A stretch of DNA of 64,000 nucleotides from Phycisphaerales bacterium (GCA_023382935.1 JAHDXL010000005.1:204649-268648), one strand, 5' to 3'. Positions 17,512 through 25,872 are shown, numbered from the stretch's first letter. Program-made: numbers and translations. Notes: generated by a model from the letters alone, not told the origin.

Positions 17512-18093
17512 TCACTGTGGTTCCTGCTCCCCGCTATCCTCGAGCGGCACCTCGGCGACGGTGATGTGCCCCGTGAACGCTTCCACCGTCACGCGCAGGC
17601 GCGACCTGGAGCCGATAATGTCCACGCTGCCCGTCGAGCCCGGCACGTCCGAGCCGGGTGAAACGACCGGTCCTCCCAGTTCATCGAAGATCAGGACGTG
17701 GTCTCCGTCGAAGTCGGCTTGGCCAATCTGGGCGTTGCCGAACGCTGGGTCGTCGAAGTCAACGATGTACTGCTGTCCGGGCCCGCGGGGGTCGAACAGC
17801 GCGTTGGCCGCCGGATCCACCAGCCCGTCGAACACCGCCACCAGCGTGTAGGCGTTTTCGTTGGGGTCAAAAACCACCGCGCGCTCTTCCTGATAGGCCA
17901 GAGCGTCAGCCTGGGCGAAAGTGAGGTCGGCGACCAGGGCTCGCACCGCACCCTGCACGCGCAGCACGTCCGTCTGCCCGAGCGTCGGTACGACCATCAT
18001 GCCCGCGACCCCGAGGATGGTCACCACCACGAGCACCTCGACCAGGGTGTACCCGCGAGCGGCGCGGAACAAATCGCCATTGAACGAACGCAT
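17512..18093 (-). CDS. GspH/FimT-like minor pseudopilin
   Basis: A 193-residue prepilin. The class III leader ends in AARG, followed by YTLVEVLVVVTILG with the conserved Glu at +5, then a hydrophobic helix and a variable globular domain. The first mature residue is Tyr, not the usual Phe or Met. The globular part (ADLTFAQADALAYQEERAVV) matches the GspH/FimT pattern of an alpha-helix that runs into beta-strands. ATG at 18093 is chosen because GGAGGGAG lies directly upstream. It follows the second prepilin gene by 43 bases on the same strand and precedes the small membrane protein gene. Confidence 0.88.
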   Translation of the reverse strand: MRSFNGDLFRAARGYTLVEVLVVVTILGVAGMMVVPTLGQTDVLRVQGAVRALVADLTFAQADALAYQEERAVVFDPNENAYTLVAVFDGLVDPAANALFDPRGPGQQYIVDFDDPAFGNAQIGQADFDGDHVLIFDELGGPVVSPGSDVPGSTGSVDIIGSRSRLRVTVEAFTGHITVAEVPLEDSGEQEPQ

Positions 18094-18136
18094 GCTCCCT
18101 CCGGACGGGCGAACAGGTGAAGAGACGGAACGCAGG

Positions 18137-18595
18137 TCAACGGGGCCAGGGCACGTCGTTTCCGTCGAAACCGCCGGCCCACACTTCGCCCGTCGCCTGG
18201 TTGTAGATCCATCCGTATCCGGTTTGATAGTTCGTATCCGGTCCACTGCCGTACACGATAACGCCTGCGTTGGCTCCTCCCACATAGGGATTCACCGGGG
18301 CGCTCTTCAAATACTGGTTCCCGGACGTCAGAGCCCCCCAGGTTCCGTCGCCCTCCGTGACGTTGGGCAGTTCGTTGTTATTGGTGATCGTGTATACCTC
18401 GATGGCGCGGCGCAACTTGTACAGTTCGTGGTGCGTCGTCTGGATCGATGCTTCCTCGACCGTGCCCACGAAGTGCGGCATCACCAGCGCCGCCAGGATG
18501 CCCAGCACGATCACCACGACAAGCACTTCAATCAGCGTGAATCCGCGCCCGAAGCCCCGGGCGAGCGCGTGGATCAATCGGATGCGAGTTGTCAT
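18137..18595 (-). CDS. Type IV prepilin/GspG-like protein, second copy
   Basis: A 152-residue prepilin with leader MTTRIRLIHALARGFGRG and mature start FTLIEVLVVVIVLGILAALV (Glu at +5). The C-terminal domain is of the GspG kind: HELYKLRRAIEVYTITNNNE, then an aromatic-rich end YGWIYNQATGEVW. The ATG at 18595 is chosen; a GTG at 18604 is in frame and possible, and neither has a strong ribosome-binding site. It shares its fold and C-terminal layout with the GspG-like gene just upstream, from which an intrinsic terminator separates it. Confidence 0.85.
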   Translation of the reverse strand: MTTRIRLIHALARGFGRGFTLIEVLVVVIVLGILAALVMPHFVGTVEEASIQTTHHELYKLRRAIEVYTITNNNELPNVTEGDGTWGALTSGNQYLKSAPVNPYVGGANAGVIVYGSGPDTNYQTGYGWIYNQATGEVWAGGFDGNDVPWPR

Positions 18596-18639
18596 GTCGT
18601 TCACATCGGTTGTCCGGAGCAGTCACCTGAGTCGGGGAC

Positions 18640-18675
18640 AAAAACGACGACCGATCCCGAGAGGGATCGGCCGTC
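18640..18675 (-). terminator. Intrinsic terminator after the GspG-like gene
   Basis: CCGATCCC and GGGATCGG form an 8-bp stem with a four-base loop, extended by GACG/CGTC across one mismatch. On the minus strand it is followed by GTTTTTG. It lies 47 bases after the stop of the GspG-like gene, so the major pseudopilin may be made from its own short transcript, with read-through feeding the minor genes. Confidence 0.8.
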
Positions 18676-18722
18676 TGGAGAACATGGAACTTGTGTACCC
18701 GTCGCAACGGGTATGACGGAGA

Positions 18723-19163
18723 TTACGGAGTAGACGTAATCGTGCCGGTGGTCTCGTCAAAGTAGGAGGCGCCGAACGAGCCAGTGGCCGCGTCCCACAC
18801 CCAGCCGACGTTGGCGGCGGCCGCCGCAGCGACGCTCTGGCTGTTGTTGACCGGATTGGTCGGAGAGGTCTTCAGGTAGTCGTTATCCACCATGATGCCA
18901 AACGACGTGCCGCGCGTCGCGTCCGTCGGGGCCGTCTGGAGTTCGGCCAGCGTCGGATAGGCGCCGGTACGGGCCCGGAACAGTTCGAGCTGGTTCTCGA
19001 TCGTCTTGATCTGCGACTGCAGGTTGCCCGCGCGGGCGTCGTTGGCCGCGTTGGTGAACTGCGGCACGACGATCGCGGCCAGGATGCCGAGGATCACCAC
19101 GACGATCAGGATTTCGACGAGCGTAAAGCCGCTCTTCCGACGAGACGTTCGATTCATGCTCAT
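18723..19163 (-). CDS. GspG-like major pseudopilin
   Basis: A 146-residue prepilin with leader MSMNRTSRRKSG and mature start FTLVEILIVVVILGILAAIV, with Glu at +5 and Pro in the helix as in GspG and type IVa pilins. The C-terminal domain has the GspG pattern IENQLELFRARTGAYPT, the loop TSPTNPVNN and the end GWVWDAATGSF. ATG at 19163 has AAGGAG eight bases upstream; a GTG at 19172 is also in frame. The product should be cleaved by a prepilin peptidase and polymerised at the inner membrane. It has its own terminator, which fits high expression compared with the minor pilins downstream. Confidence 0.9.
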   Translation of the reverse strand: MSMNRTSRRKSGFTLVEILIVVVILGILAAIVVPQFTNAANDARAGNLQSQIKTIENQLELFRARTGAYPTLAELQTAPTDATRGTSFGIMVDNDYLKTSPTNPVNNSQSVAAAAAANVGWVWDAATGSFGASYFDETTGTITSTP

Positions 19164-19454
19164 ACTGGACACTCCTTCAGCTGAAAGCGGTCAGTCGGGC
19201 CTACCTCCACCCGGCGGGACCCGTTGGTTCCTCAGAACGTCCGGGCCTCTCCTCCGTGCCCGGACGACGCCTCGGCGATGGCGCCATGACGCGATCTGGA
19301 CATCGACTCACTCAGCCGACACAATGACTTCCGCTTCCACGCGATATCGCTCAAGCGCACGCCTGTAACGCCTGGACGGGCCTGAGAGTCTTCAACCGCC
19401 TCTCGAAACCCGTACCTGTATCGATTCACGGACCTGCCCGACGCCCCTGCGTGA
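19164..19454. other. Gene-free stretch upstream of the GspG-like gene
   Basis: No supported coding frame. It runs from the terminator of the HEAT protein gene to the ribosome-binding site AAGGAG of the GspG-like gene (19172-19177) and should contain its promoter, which I could not assign. Confidence 0.5.
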
Positions 19455-19493
19455 CAAAAAGAAATCAACGCACGACCGAAGTCGTGCGTTGAT
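19455..19493 (-). terminator. Intrinsic terminator after the HEAT-repeat gene
   Basis: A perfect 13-bp stem, ATCAACGCACGAC with GTCGTGCGTTGAT, closes a four-base loop that reads TTCG on the minus strand, a very stable C(UUCG)G tetraloop. It is followed by TTCTTTTTG. It lies 22 bases after the stop of the HEAT-repeat gene. Confidence 0.9.
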
Positions 19494-19515
19494 CAGCATG
19501 GCCTGCGTTTTTTGT

Positions 19516-21723
19516 TCAGCGGCGATCGGCCGTGGCCGAGGGCGATTTCCCGTGTTCGAGAATCAGCGGGACGACGTCCACGTTGGGCAGTTCGAGCGAT
19601 CCCATGACCGCCGCCGCGGTGGTCGCCAGCGATTGGTCTCCCGAGCCCGACAACTCGATGAGCCGGCGAACCTGACGATCGGCGAGTTTGTTGCCGAAAC
19701 GCTTGGCGGACGAGGCGACCTGGGTCAGGAGGGCCAACTGCTCCTGCCCGCTGGCGCGCGTAGCCGCATCCATCAGGGCGCTTTGAGCGTCGGCCCGATC
19801 AATGTGGGCGAGAACCTCGGCGATCTGCAGCCGAGTCGGACCGTCCTTCTCACCCAGCGATGCGATGAGGCTGCCCGTGGCGTCGGCCACCGGAAGAACC
19901 TGGTTGCCACTCACCGCCAGGTCGCGCAGCACCGCCAGCGAGCGTGAGGCGTAGGACTTGGCCTCGGCTGCGGTGATCAACCCGCCCGAGCCCGCCTGAA
20001 TCACCTGCTCGATGGCGTTGGTCAGCATGTCATCCGGCAGGGCGTTCTTCCGCGTGGCCACGAGCCGGTCACGCAGGTACTGACGCCGCAGAGGCTCTTC
20101 GTCGGCCGTGGGCACGAGCGCCAGTACGGGGGTGACGGCCAGTTTCTCATCGGCCCGCATCGCCTTGATCAACTGGTCAGTGGCCGAGCCGCTGGTCGAG
20201 GTGATCACCAGGTCAATCGCCGGAGCCTCGGCGATGGGACCGGCGATGTCGCTCAGACCGGCGTCGGCCGGAGGCAGCACGGCAAACCCCAGCCCCGTCA
20301 GCAAGGTGTGCAGGCGGTCGTACTCCTCGCGGTCTCCGCCCGTCAGCACGATGGCATGCCGGGACGATGCGTCGCGAACCGCACTGGCCAGCGTCGGCAC
20401 CACCCGGGCGGCGCCCTCAAAAGTGGAAGCGGGCTGCGAACTGCCCAGCGCCAGCGCCGCCTCGTAGCGCACCCGACGATCCGGATACCGCAGCGCATCC
20501 AGCAGCGGGCTGCGGGTCTGTCCGGAATCCCCCAGCGAGATCAGCGAGTCACGACCGGCTGTCTCTTCTATTGCCTCGATCGCCAGGCGAGCCAGAGGCG
20601 TGTCCGCGTTCTCCAATGCACGAGCCAGTACCAACTGGCTGACCATCGGTCCGGCGCCCACGGCGTAGTACATCGCCGAGCGGCGACCAGCCGGGTAGGC
20701 CGGGTTCTGGTACTCAGGGGGTGAGTCGATCTCGCGCGAGAAGTTGGCCGCCATCCACAGCGCCAGCGTGCCCCGGTCCGACGCATCGTGCTTGAGCGAG
20801 CGTTCGGCCATGTTCATCGCCATCGCTTCGTGGAAGACCTCGGTCACCACGGGCACCATCACCAACCCCAGTCCGGGGTCGTACTGCCACAACAACTGGA
20901 AGTCTTCCTCGGCGAAACTGGTCAGTTCGACCCGTTCGTCGTAGTAGCCTTCGGCCAGCGCATAGAACAGGTCAGCCGGTTGCGCGCTCAGGTTGCCTTC
21001 GCGGCGCTGAATCGCCCTCGCCAGAGCGGTGCGGAGCGACTGGCTGTTCGTACTGTTGTACAACTCGACCAGGAACGGAAGGCTTGTGCGGTACGGAATC
21101 TGCCCGAGGATGTCGACGATGATCTCCTGCCGACCCGGATCGAGCACCGGCAGGGCGGTCACCAGCGGAATGATCGACTGGCGACCCAGGTCGCGCATCA
21201 CCCCGACCACGCGGGCACGCAGTTCGGGGTCTTGCCGCTGAAGCGCGGCATCGAGCAACTGCGGCAAGGCATACTCGCCGGCGGCCACGAGCCGGTCGTG
21301 GGCAATCTGTTGCTGGCGGAGCGTGCCCTTGAGCAGTTCGATGTTGCGAGTGATCTCGGCTGGGTCGCGGGCGCGGTCCAGTTTGCCCTGCCGATAGGTG
21401 CGGTCCATCAGCGCGGCCAGGTCTTCCAGTTCCGCCACGTTCATCGCGCGGGCCAACGCCTGCTCGTAGCGGCGAATGTTGCGAGACTGCTCGACCAGTT
21501 GCACGAACTCAATGGGCGCCAGTCCGCTGTTCATGAGTTTGGCGCCCACGTCCGCGGCCAGTTCGTAGTTGGCGATGAGCATGAAATGCTCGAAGTCTTC
21601 AAGCAACTGCGCGTTGGTCTGCTCAGGCTCACCCTGGGCAAACGCGGGGGTCGCCAGTCCGACGGCCACCTGAAGAGCGACAAGCGCGGTCATGCGGGTC
21701 AGCCAACCATTCGATCGTGCCAC
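19516..21723 (-). CDS. Secreted HEAT-repeat protein with embedded receiver-like segment
   Basis: A 735-residue protein with a signal peptide ending ATPAFA (about residue 30), then alpha-helical HEAT-like repeats such as LPQLLDAALQRQDPELRARV and LARLAIEAIEETAGRDSLIS. Between about 456 and 576 there is a different alpha/beta segment: strand AIVLTGGD, helix, strand IDLVITSTSG, strand VTPVLALVPT, a helical end TNAIEQVIQ. This has the order of a CheY-like receiver, but the phospho-Asp position holds Ser509. HEAT repeats resume to the C-terminus. GTG at 21723 is chosen because GAGGAG lies six bases upstream. The role is unknown; it may be a periplasmic scaffold. Confidence 0.8.
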   Translation of the reverse strand: MARSNGWLTRMTALVALQVAVGLATPAFAQGEPEQTNAQLLEDFEHFMLIANYELAADVGAKLMNSGLAPIEFVQLVEQSRNIRRYEQALARAMNVAELEDLAALMDRTYRQGKLDRARDPAEITRNIELLKGTLRQQQIAHDRLVAAGEYALPQLLDAALQRQDPELRARVVGVMRDLGRQSIIPLVTALPVLDPGRQEIIVDILGQIPYRTSLPFLVELYNSTNSQSLRTALARAIQRREGNLSAQPADLFYALAEGYYDERVELTSFAEEDFQLLWQYDPGLGLVMVPVVTEVFHEAMAMNMAERSLKHDASDRGTLALWMAANFSREIDSPPEYQNPAYPAGRRSAMYYAVGAGPMVSQLVLARALENADTPLARLAIEAIEETAGRDSLISLGDSGQTRSPLLDALRYPDRRVRYEAALALGSSQPASTFEGAARVVPTLASAVRDASSRHAIVLTGGDREEYDRLHTLLTGLGFAVLPPADAGLSDIAGPIAEAPAIDLVITSTSGSATDQLIKAMRADEKLAVTPVLALVPTADEEPLRRQYLRDRLVATRKNALPDDMLTNAIEQVIQAGSGGLITAAEAKSYASRSLAVLRDLAVSGNQVLPVADATGSLIASLGEKDGPTRLQIAEVLAHIDRADAQSALMDAATRASGQEQLALLTQVASSAKRFGNKLADRQVRRLIELSGSGDQSLATTAAAVMGSLELPNVDVVPLILEHGKSPSATADRR

Positions 21724-22128
21724 GAGCGTCTCCTCGATGCAAACTCCCGGGCGGAAGTCCTCCGCACCGAACCCCTTCCTGGAGTCACCGCATCTGGGCG
21801 GCAACACCCCCCGAGTGGCCCCCACACCCGTGCGGGGGGCACTCTACCGACTTCCCGCCGATCGCGTCAATCCGCGGGAGTCCTCATGGTAGCGTGCTGA
21901 TCGATTCGCGGACTGACCCGGTCGGATCCCATTCCCGAACCGTCTCCCGGAACGGCCCCACCCGGTCCTTGGGACTCTGTTCCGCAATCCATGCCCGTTC
22001 CCGCCTCTGTGGACTGGGCATTCCCTGCCGAATGTGCGGTTGAGTCAAGCCGGGCCTCTGGCGCGCCGATCGACTGCTCGGCGTCTCGGCGAACCGAGGA
22101 TCCCGATCCGTGTGACAGGGGTGTGCTC
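21724..22128. other. Divergent intergenic region
   Basis: About 400 bases between the HEAT-repeat gene and the HTH-receiver gene. Short open frames cross it, but none has a ribosome-binding site or a recognisable product. It contains a GC-rich imperfect inverted repeat near 21819-21841. It presumably carries both divergent promoters; none could be assigned. Confidence 0.5.
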
Positions 22129-22707
22129 ATGCCTTTCGAGAAGGACGTGTTGACGACGGGCGAGGTGGCGAAAATCTGCAACGTGGCCCCCCGAACCGTC
22201 TCCAAATGGTTCGATTCCGGGCAGTTGGGGGGATATCGCATCCCCGGGTCCAAGGACCGCCGCATCCCGGTGGCCGAACTGCACCGCTTCATGAAGGCCC
22301 ACGGCATCCCGCTGGCCGACTTCTCCTACGGAAACACCCGGGTGCTCATCGTCGATGGGCAGCCCGAAGTCGTCGACGCCCTCGAACGGGCCCTGCGAGA
22401 GTCCACAGACTACGAGATCCGCACGGCCTCCAGCGCCTTCAAGGCAGGCCTGGAATGCGAACGTTTCCGCCCGCACGTCGTCCTTCTCGATATCCACATC
22501 TCCGACGCCGAAGGAAAAAGCCTCGCCTCGCTCATCCGCGAGAGCGACCAGATGCAGATGACCCGCGTCATCGCCATGAGCGGAAAACTGACAGACGGAC
22601 AGGCCCAGGGCCTGCGCTCGGCCGGGTACGACGGGTTCCTCAAGAAGCCCTTCCCCGTGCGCGACGTGGTCAAGGCCATCGAGAACGTCACGTCGGTCGT
22701 CCACTGA
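22129..22707 (+). CDS. HTH (excisionase/MerR-like) regulator with C-terminal receiver domain
   Basis: A 192-residue cytoplasmic regulator. Residues 8-60 form an excisionase/MerR-like DNA-binding fold (LTTGEVAKICNVAPRTVSKW, then GGYRIPGSKDRRIPVAEL). Residues about 70-190 are a receiver domain with VLIVDG, phospho-Asp121 in LLDIHIS and Lys in FLKKPFP. The acidic pair is a single Asp followed by Gly instead of Asp-Asp. The domain order is opposite to normal response regulators, where the receiver comes first. ATG at 22129 has AGGGG upstream. No histidine kinase gene is adjacent, and a strong terminator follows. Confidence 0.88.
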   Translation: MPFEKDVLTTGEVAKICNVAPRTVSKWFDSGQLGGYRIPGSKDRRIPVAELHRFMKAHGIPLADFSYGNTRVLIVDGQPEVVDALERALRESTDYEIRTASSAFKAGLECERFRPHVVLLDIHISDAEGKSLASLIRESDQMQMTRVIAMSGKLTDGQAQGLRSAGYDGFLKKPFPVRDVVKAIENVTSVVH

Positions 22708-22734
22708 GCACGCGACGAATCTGGAACAGGTCAG

Positions 22735-22770
22735 GCGGCGGCGCTCTTTCCGGGGGCGCCGCCGCTTTTT
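22735..22770 (+). terminator. Intrinsic terminator of the HTH-receiver gene
   Basis: GCGGCGGCGC at 22735-22744 pairs with GCGCCGCCGC at 22756-22765 over an 11-base loop, followed directly by TTTTTG. It lies 27 bases past the stop codon. Confidence 0.9.
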
Positions 22771-22837
22771 GCACTGGTGCCACGCAAGCGCAACTCGGGC
22801 AGATCGGCTTGAAGACCCGAACAACCCGAGGCGCATT

Positions 22838-23923
22838 TCAGCGGATATCCGCCAGCATGGCAGCGAGAATATCGCACGCGGCCTTCAGGTCCTTGCGATC
22901 GATCATCTCCGTCACCGTGTGAATGTACCGCGTGCCGACGGTGATGCCGACGGCCCTAGCCCCGGCGGCCGACTGCTGGGCGGCGGCGCCGTCCTGTCCT
23001 CCGCGTGCCAGGATCGACCGCTGATACGGGATCTTCTTGCTCTTGGCGATCTTCTCGACGTGGTCGGCCAGCCCCTTGTCGGAAATGAAACTTGCGTCCT
23101 TGAGGTGCAACGCAAAGCCCTTGCCGTGCGTGGTGACGGTCTCGTGGGCAGGCACCCCGGGGGTGTCGCACGCCAGCGTCACGTCGATGCCGAAGCCAAT
23201 GTCCGGCTTCTCGGCGAATGCGGCCGTCTTGGCGCCGCGCAGCCCGACTTCCTCCTGCGTCGTGAAGGCCACCACGACTTCGCACGAGTGGGCGGCCTTG
23301 GACTTGTCAAGGGCGCGCACCGCCTCGATGCCCAGCCAGCACGCGACGCGGTTGTCCATCGCCTTGCTGACCAGTTTGTCGCCCATCTCACGGAAGGGTT
23401 CGTCCATGACGATGAAGTCGCCGACCTGCACGTTCTTGCGAACCTTCTCCGGCGTCATGCCGATGTCCACGAAGAAGTCCTTGGGTTCGGGAACCTTGGT
23501 GCGTTCCTCGGCGCTGGAGATGTGAATGGGCTTGCCGCCGGGGTTCATCACGCCGGGGAAGTCGCCGTGGTCGGTGCACACCAGCACGCGGCGGGAGAAG
23601 AGGTTGCGAGGGTCGAAGCCGCCGGCCGGGTCAATCCAGATGAAGCCCTTCTCGTCGATCTGGTAGACATGGAAGCCGATTTCGTCCATGTGGCACAGAA
23701 GCATGACCTTGGTGGGTTTGCCGCTGGGGGCCGCGGCGCTCCTGCCAGTCTTCTTCCTGGCGCCGGCCCGCGGATGGCGACGGCAGATCAGCGAACCCAT
23801 CGCGTCGGTGGTCACCTCGTCGAACAGGCCTTCGACTTCCTTCTCGATCAGGGCGCGGACACGTTCTTCGCGGCCCGGAATACCCGGAGTTTCGCACAGT
23901 CTCTTGAGCAGATCGACGTTCAC
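22838..23923 (-). CDS. M42-family metallopeptidase (aminopeptidase/cellulase M type)
   Basis: A 361-residue dinuclear-metal aminopeptidase that usually forms tetrahedral dodecamers in the cytoplasm. Ligand motifs are HMDEIG (His78, Asp80), KAMDNRVACW, FTTQEEVGLRGA with the catalytic Glu pair, GIDVTLA and YIHTVTEMID. GTG at 23923 is preferred because AAGGAG lies seven bases upstream and the family N-terminus (LLKRLCETPGIPGREERVR) follows. An ATG at 24172 in the same frame would run into the divergent gene. The gene is divergent from the YgfZ-like gene, with 84 bases between the starts. Confidence 0.92.
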   Translation of the reverse strand: MNVDLLKRLCETPGIPGREERVRALIEKEVEGLFDEVTTDAMGSLICRRHPRAGARKKTGRSAAAPSGKPTKVMLLCHMDEIGFHVYQIDEKGFIWIDPAGGFDPRNLFSRRVLVCTDHGDFPGVMNPGGKPIHISSAEERTKVPEPKDFFVDIGMTPEKVRKNVQVGDFIVMDEPFREMGDKLVSKAMDNRVACWLGIEAVRALDKSKAAHSCEVVVAFTTQEEVGLRGAKTAAFAEKPDIGFGIDVTLACDTPGVPAHETVTTHGKGFALHLKDASFISDKGLADHVEKIAKSKKIPYQRSILARGGQDGAAAQQSAAGARAVGITVGTRYIHTVTEMIDRKDLKAACDILAAMLADIR

Positions 23924-24007
23924 GCTGACACTCCTTCCCTGCGTTGTCGGTGCGTCCCCGAGCACGCGCCGCGTACCATGAAGATTGCTGACAAGGGAGA
24001 GTAGTTT

Positions 24008-25174
24008 ATGGCGCGACAAAGTCCCCTGCGCGAGCGACTGGCCCGGATTGAACCAACTCTGCTCGGCTACGGCGCTGGCGACCTGGCTGTGCCGGTGGTC
24101 GAGTCGTTCGGGGAACTGGACTTCGAGTACGCCTCGCTGCGTCGGTCGGCAGTGCTGATCGACCAGCCGCAACGCGGCACCATCGAGGCCCGCGGCAGGG
24201 ACACCCTCGACTTCCTCAACCGCATGCTCACGCAGAAACTAGCCGGCGCCAGTGTCGGACGGTCGCTCGACTCATTCTGGCTCAACCGCCAGGGGCGCAT
24301 CGTGGCCGACCTGCGTCTGCTCCTGCTCGAGGGGCGCGTGCTGATGGATGTGGACGTGCACGTCGCGGCTTCGGTGGTCGAGTCGCTGGGGTCGTACCTG
24401 TTCAGCGAGGATGTCGAGCTGCTCGATGCGACGGAGCGATTTCATCGCATCGGGTTGCATGGTCCGGACGGGCCGCGGCTGCTGGAGGCGGCAGTGGGGT
24501 CCGTGGGGGGCGAGCCGGGCGTCTTCGGCATCGAGAATACCTGTGCGGTGCTTGCGGTCGCCGGGCACAAAGTTGTGGTCGATCGCTGGGATCGCGCCGG
24601 CGAACCGGGGCTGGAACTGACGGTCGAGACCGGCGCGGCCGACGAAGTCTGGGCGACGATCACCGCCGCGGCCGAGCAGCACAACATTCGGTTGCGCCCC
24701 GCGGGCTGGCACGCCTTCAACATTGCGCGCATCGAGACGGGTACGCCGTTGTTCATGCTAGATTTCGGGCCCGACTCGCTGCCGGCGGAAACGACGCTGG
24801 TGCCGTCGCGGATCAGTATGAACAAGGGTTGTTATCTCGGGCAGGAGATTGTGGCGCGGATGCACAACCTCGGGCATCCCAAGCAGCGGCTGGCGGCCAT
24901 TCGGCTGGACGAGCCGAGGAAGGCCGAGGAGTTTCAGCCGATCACAGGGACGGAGATTGTTGCTTTCAACGAGGCAGCGGATGCAGAGAGGGCGGTAGGA
25001 GCGGTGACGAGTTCGACCGTCAGCCCAATGCTCGGCGGAGAGGTGATCTGCTTTGCGATGCTCAAGTGGTCGCACGCCAGCGACGGAGCCAAGGTGGCCT
25101 TCCACCACGCCGGCGGTCTGCTGACCGGGACGGTGCGTGAGAGGCTGCGCTTCTGGCCGCGGTCGGAGGGATGA
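24008..25174 (+). CDS. YgfZ/GcvT-like folate-binding protein
   Basis: A 388-residue protein related to the T-protein of glycine cleavage. The decisive motif is MNKGCYLGQEIVARMHNLG, matching the YgfZ signature K-G-C-Y-x-G-Q-E, whose cysteine is needed in the E. coli protein. YgfZ/IBA57 proteins use tetrahydrofolate and help assemble or repair iron-sulphur clusters, which fits the presence of MiaB, an Fe-S enzyme, elsewhere in the window. GcvT proper lacks the KGC motif, so YgfZ is preferred to aminomethyltransferase. The N-terminal part has the expected DFLNRMLTQ and LDSFWLNRQGRIVADL segments. Confidence 0.9.
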   Translation: MARQSPLRERLARIEPTLLGYGAGDLAVPVVESFGELDFEYASLRRSAVLIDQPQRGTIEARGRDTLDFLNRMLTQKLAGASVGRSLDSFWLNRQGRIVADLRLLLLEGRVLMDVDVHVAASVVESLGSYLFSEDVELLDATERFHRIGLHGPDGPRLLEAAVGSVGGEPGVFGIENTCAVLAVAGHKVVVDRWDRAGEPGLELTVETGAADEVWATITAAAEQHNIRLRPAGWHAFNIARIETGTPLFMLDFGPDSLPAETTLVPSRISMNKGCYLGQEIVARMHNLGHPKQRLAAIRLDEPRKAEEFQPITGTEIVAFNEAADAERAVGAVTSSTVSPMLGGEVICFAMLKWSHASDGAKVAFHHAGGLLTGTVRERLRFWPRSEG

Positions 25175-25262
25175 GGCGGTCTGCTGCCGCTGTCAACCGG
25201 CGCCTGACGGAGTGGCGAAGGGGCGCGAATCGCCACGGAATCCATCTGTCGCCGTCACACGG

Positions 25263-25310
25263 AAAAGGGGCAGGCCGGGGCGCTTCCGGGGGGCGGAGAC
25301 GCCCCGGCCT
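25263..25310 (-). terminator. Hairpin after the small winged-helix-like gene
   Basis: AGGCCGGGGCG (25272-25282) pairs with CGCCCCGGCCT (25300-25310), an 11-bp stem with a 17-base loop. On the minus strand it is followed six bases later by TTTT. It lies just past the stop of the gene that ends at 25319. Confidence 0.6.
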
Positions 25311-25318
25311 TGAGGGGT

Positions 25319-25567
25319 TCAGGGTCTCGTGGACCCTGTCTGAGAGGAACGCATCAAGAGGGCGGCCCCGCGCGGGGTGAGGCTGGGGTAGGTCTGCTGG
25401 GGGCGAACTTCGATCAGGCCTTTGCGGGCCAGGCCCTGGCGGAGCGACCACCAGCCATCGCCGATGCCCAGCCAGAGCGTGTCTTCAAATCCGCGTGCAT
25501 CGTCTCGCTGGAGTCGCGTGAGTGCTTCAAGAACAACACTGCGCCAGCATTCAGGCAGAGTGCCCAT
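25319..25567 (-). CDS. Small winged-helix-like hypothetical protein
   Basis: An 82-residue protein beginning MGTLPECWRSVVLEALTRL and ending in a PSLTPRGAALL segment. A short helical start, the segment SLRQGLARKGLIEVRP and the final 'LTPRGAALL' resemble a winged helix, where 'LT-x-x-G' often closes the wing. No family is recognised. The ATG at 25567 has GGGGAGGGG directly upstream, and an 11-bp hairpin follows the stop, both of which support a real gene. The in-frame ATG at 25618 has no such site. It may be a small DNA-binding or protein-binding regulator. Confidence 0.6.
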   Translation of the reverse strand: MGTLPECWRSVVLEALTRLQRDDARGFEDTLWLGIGDGWWSLRQGLARKGLIEVRPQQTYPSLTPRGAALLMRSSQTGSTRP

Positions 25568-25872
25568 GCTCGCCCCTCCCCAGCCCGCCCGGCGCTCGGC
25601 CGCGCGGCACCACCACACCCCGGGCGGTTACCCGGCAGGTTGGTTTCACCAGTCTGTCCTGAGGGGCCGTTCAGAAACCCGCGAATGCGGAATGAATCAT
25701 CAGTGCATTCTTTCGAGCCCCTTGGGTCCGAGAGTTCGGACACACATTGGTACGCCCGGCGTGCCGGTTGGTTGCACGTCGGGCGAAAAGAACAAGCAAA
25801 GACGATGGGAGTTGGGGAATGAGCACGGGGCAAGCGGCAGCCGATTCGGGCAAGTGACGGGGGGCAGGAGAA
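25568..25872. other. Gene-free stretch with an inverted repeat
   Basis: No supported coding frame lies between the two minus-strand genes. It holds the inverted repeat at 25753-25785 and presumably the promoter of the small winged-helix-like gene. Confidence 0.5.
25753..25785. repeat. Imperfect inverted repeat
   Basis: CGCCCGGCGTGC and GCACGTCGGGCG can pair over 12 bases with one G-T wobble and a 9-base loop. No T-tract follows on either strand, so it does not look like an intrinsic terminator. Its role is unknown. Confidence 0.5.

Noticed and set aside
20788-21900. Plus-strand frame of 370 codons opposite the HEAT-repeat gene
   Set aside because: Antisense to a gene with signal peptide, ribosome-binding site and terminator; no ribosome-binding site or family of its own.
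25753-25785. Hairpin as an intrinsic terminator
   Set aside because: No T-tract follows on either strand; kept only as an inverted repeat of unknown role.
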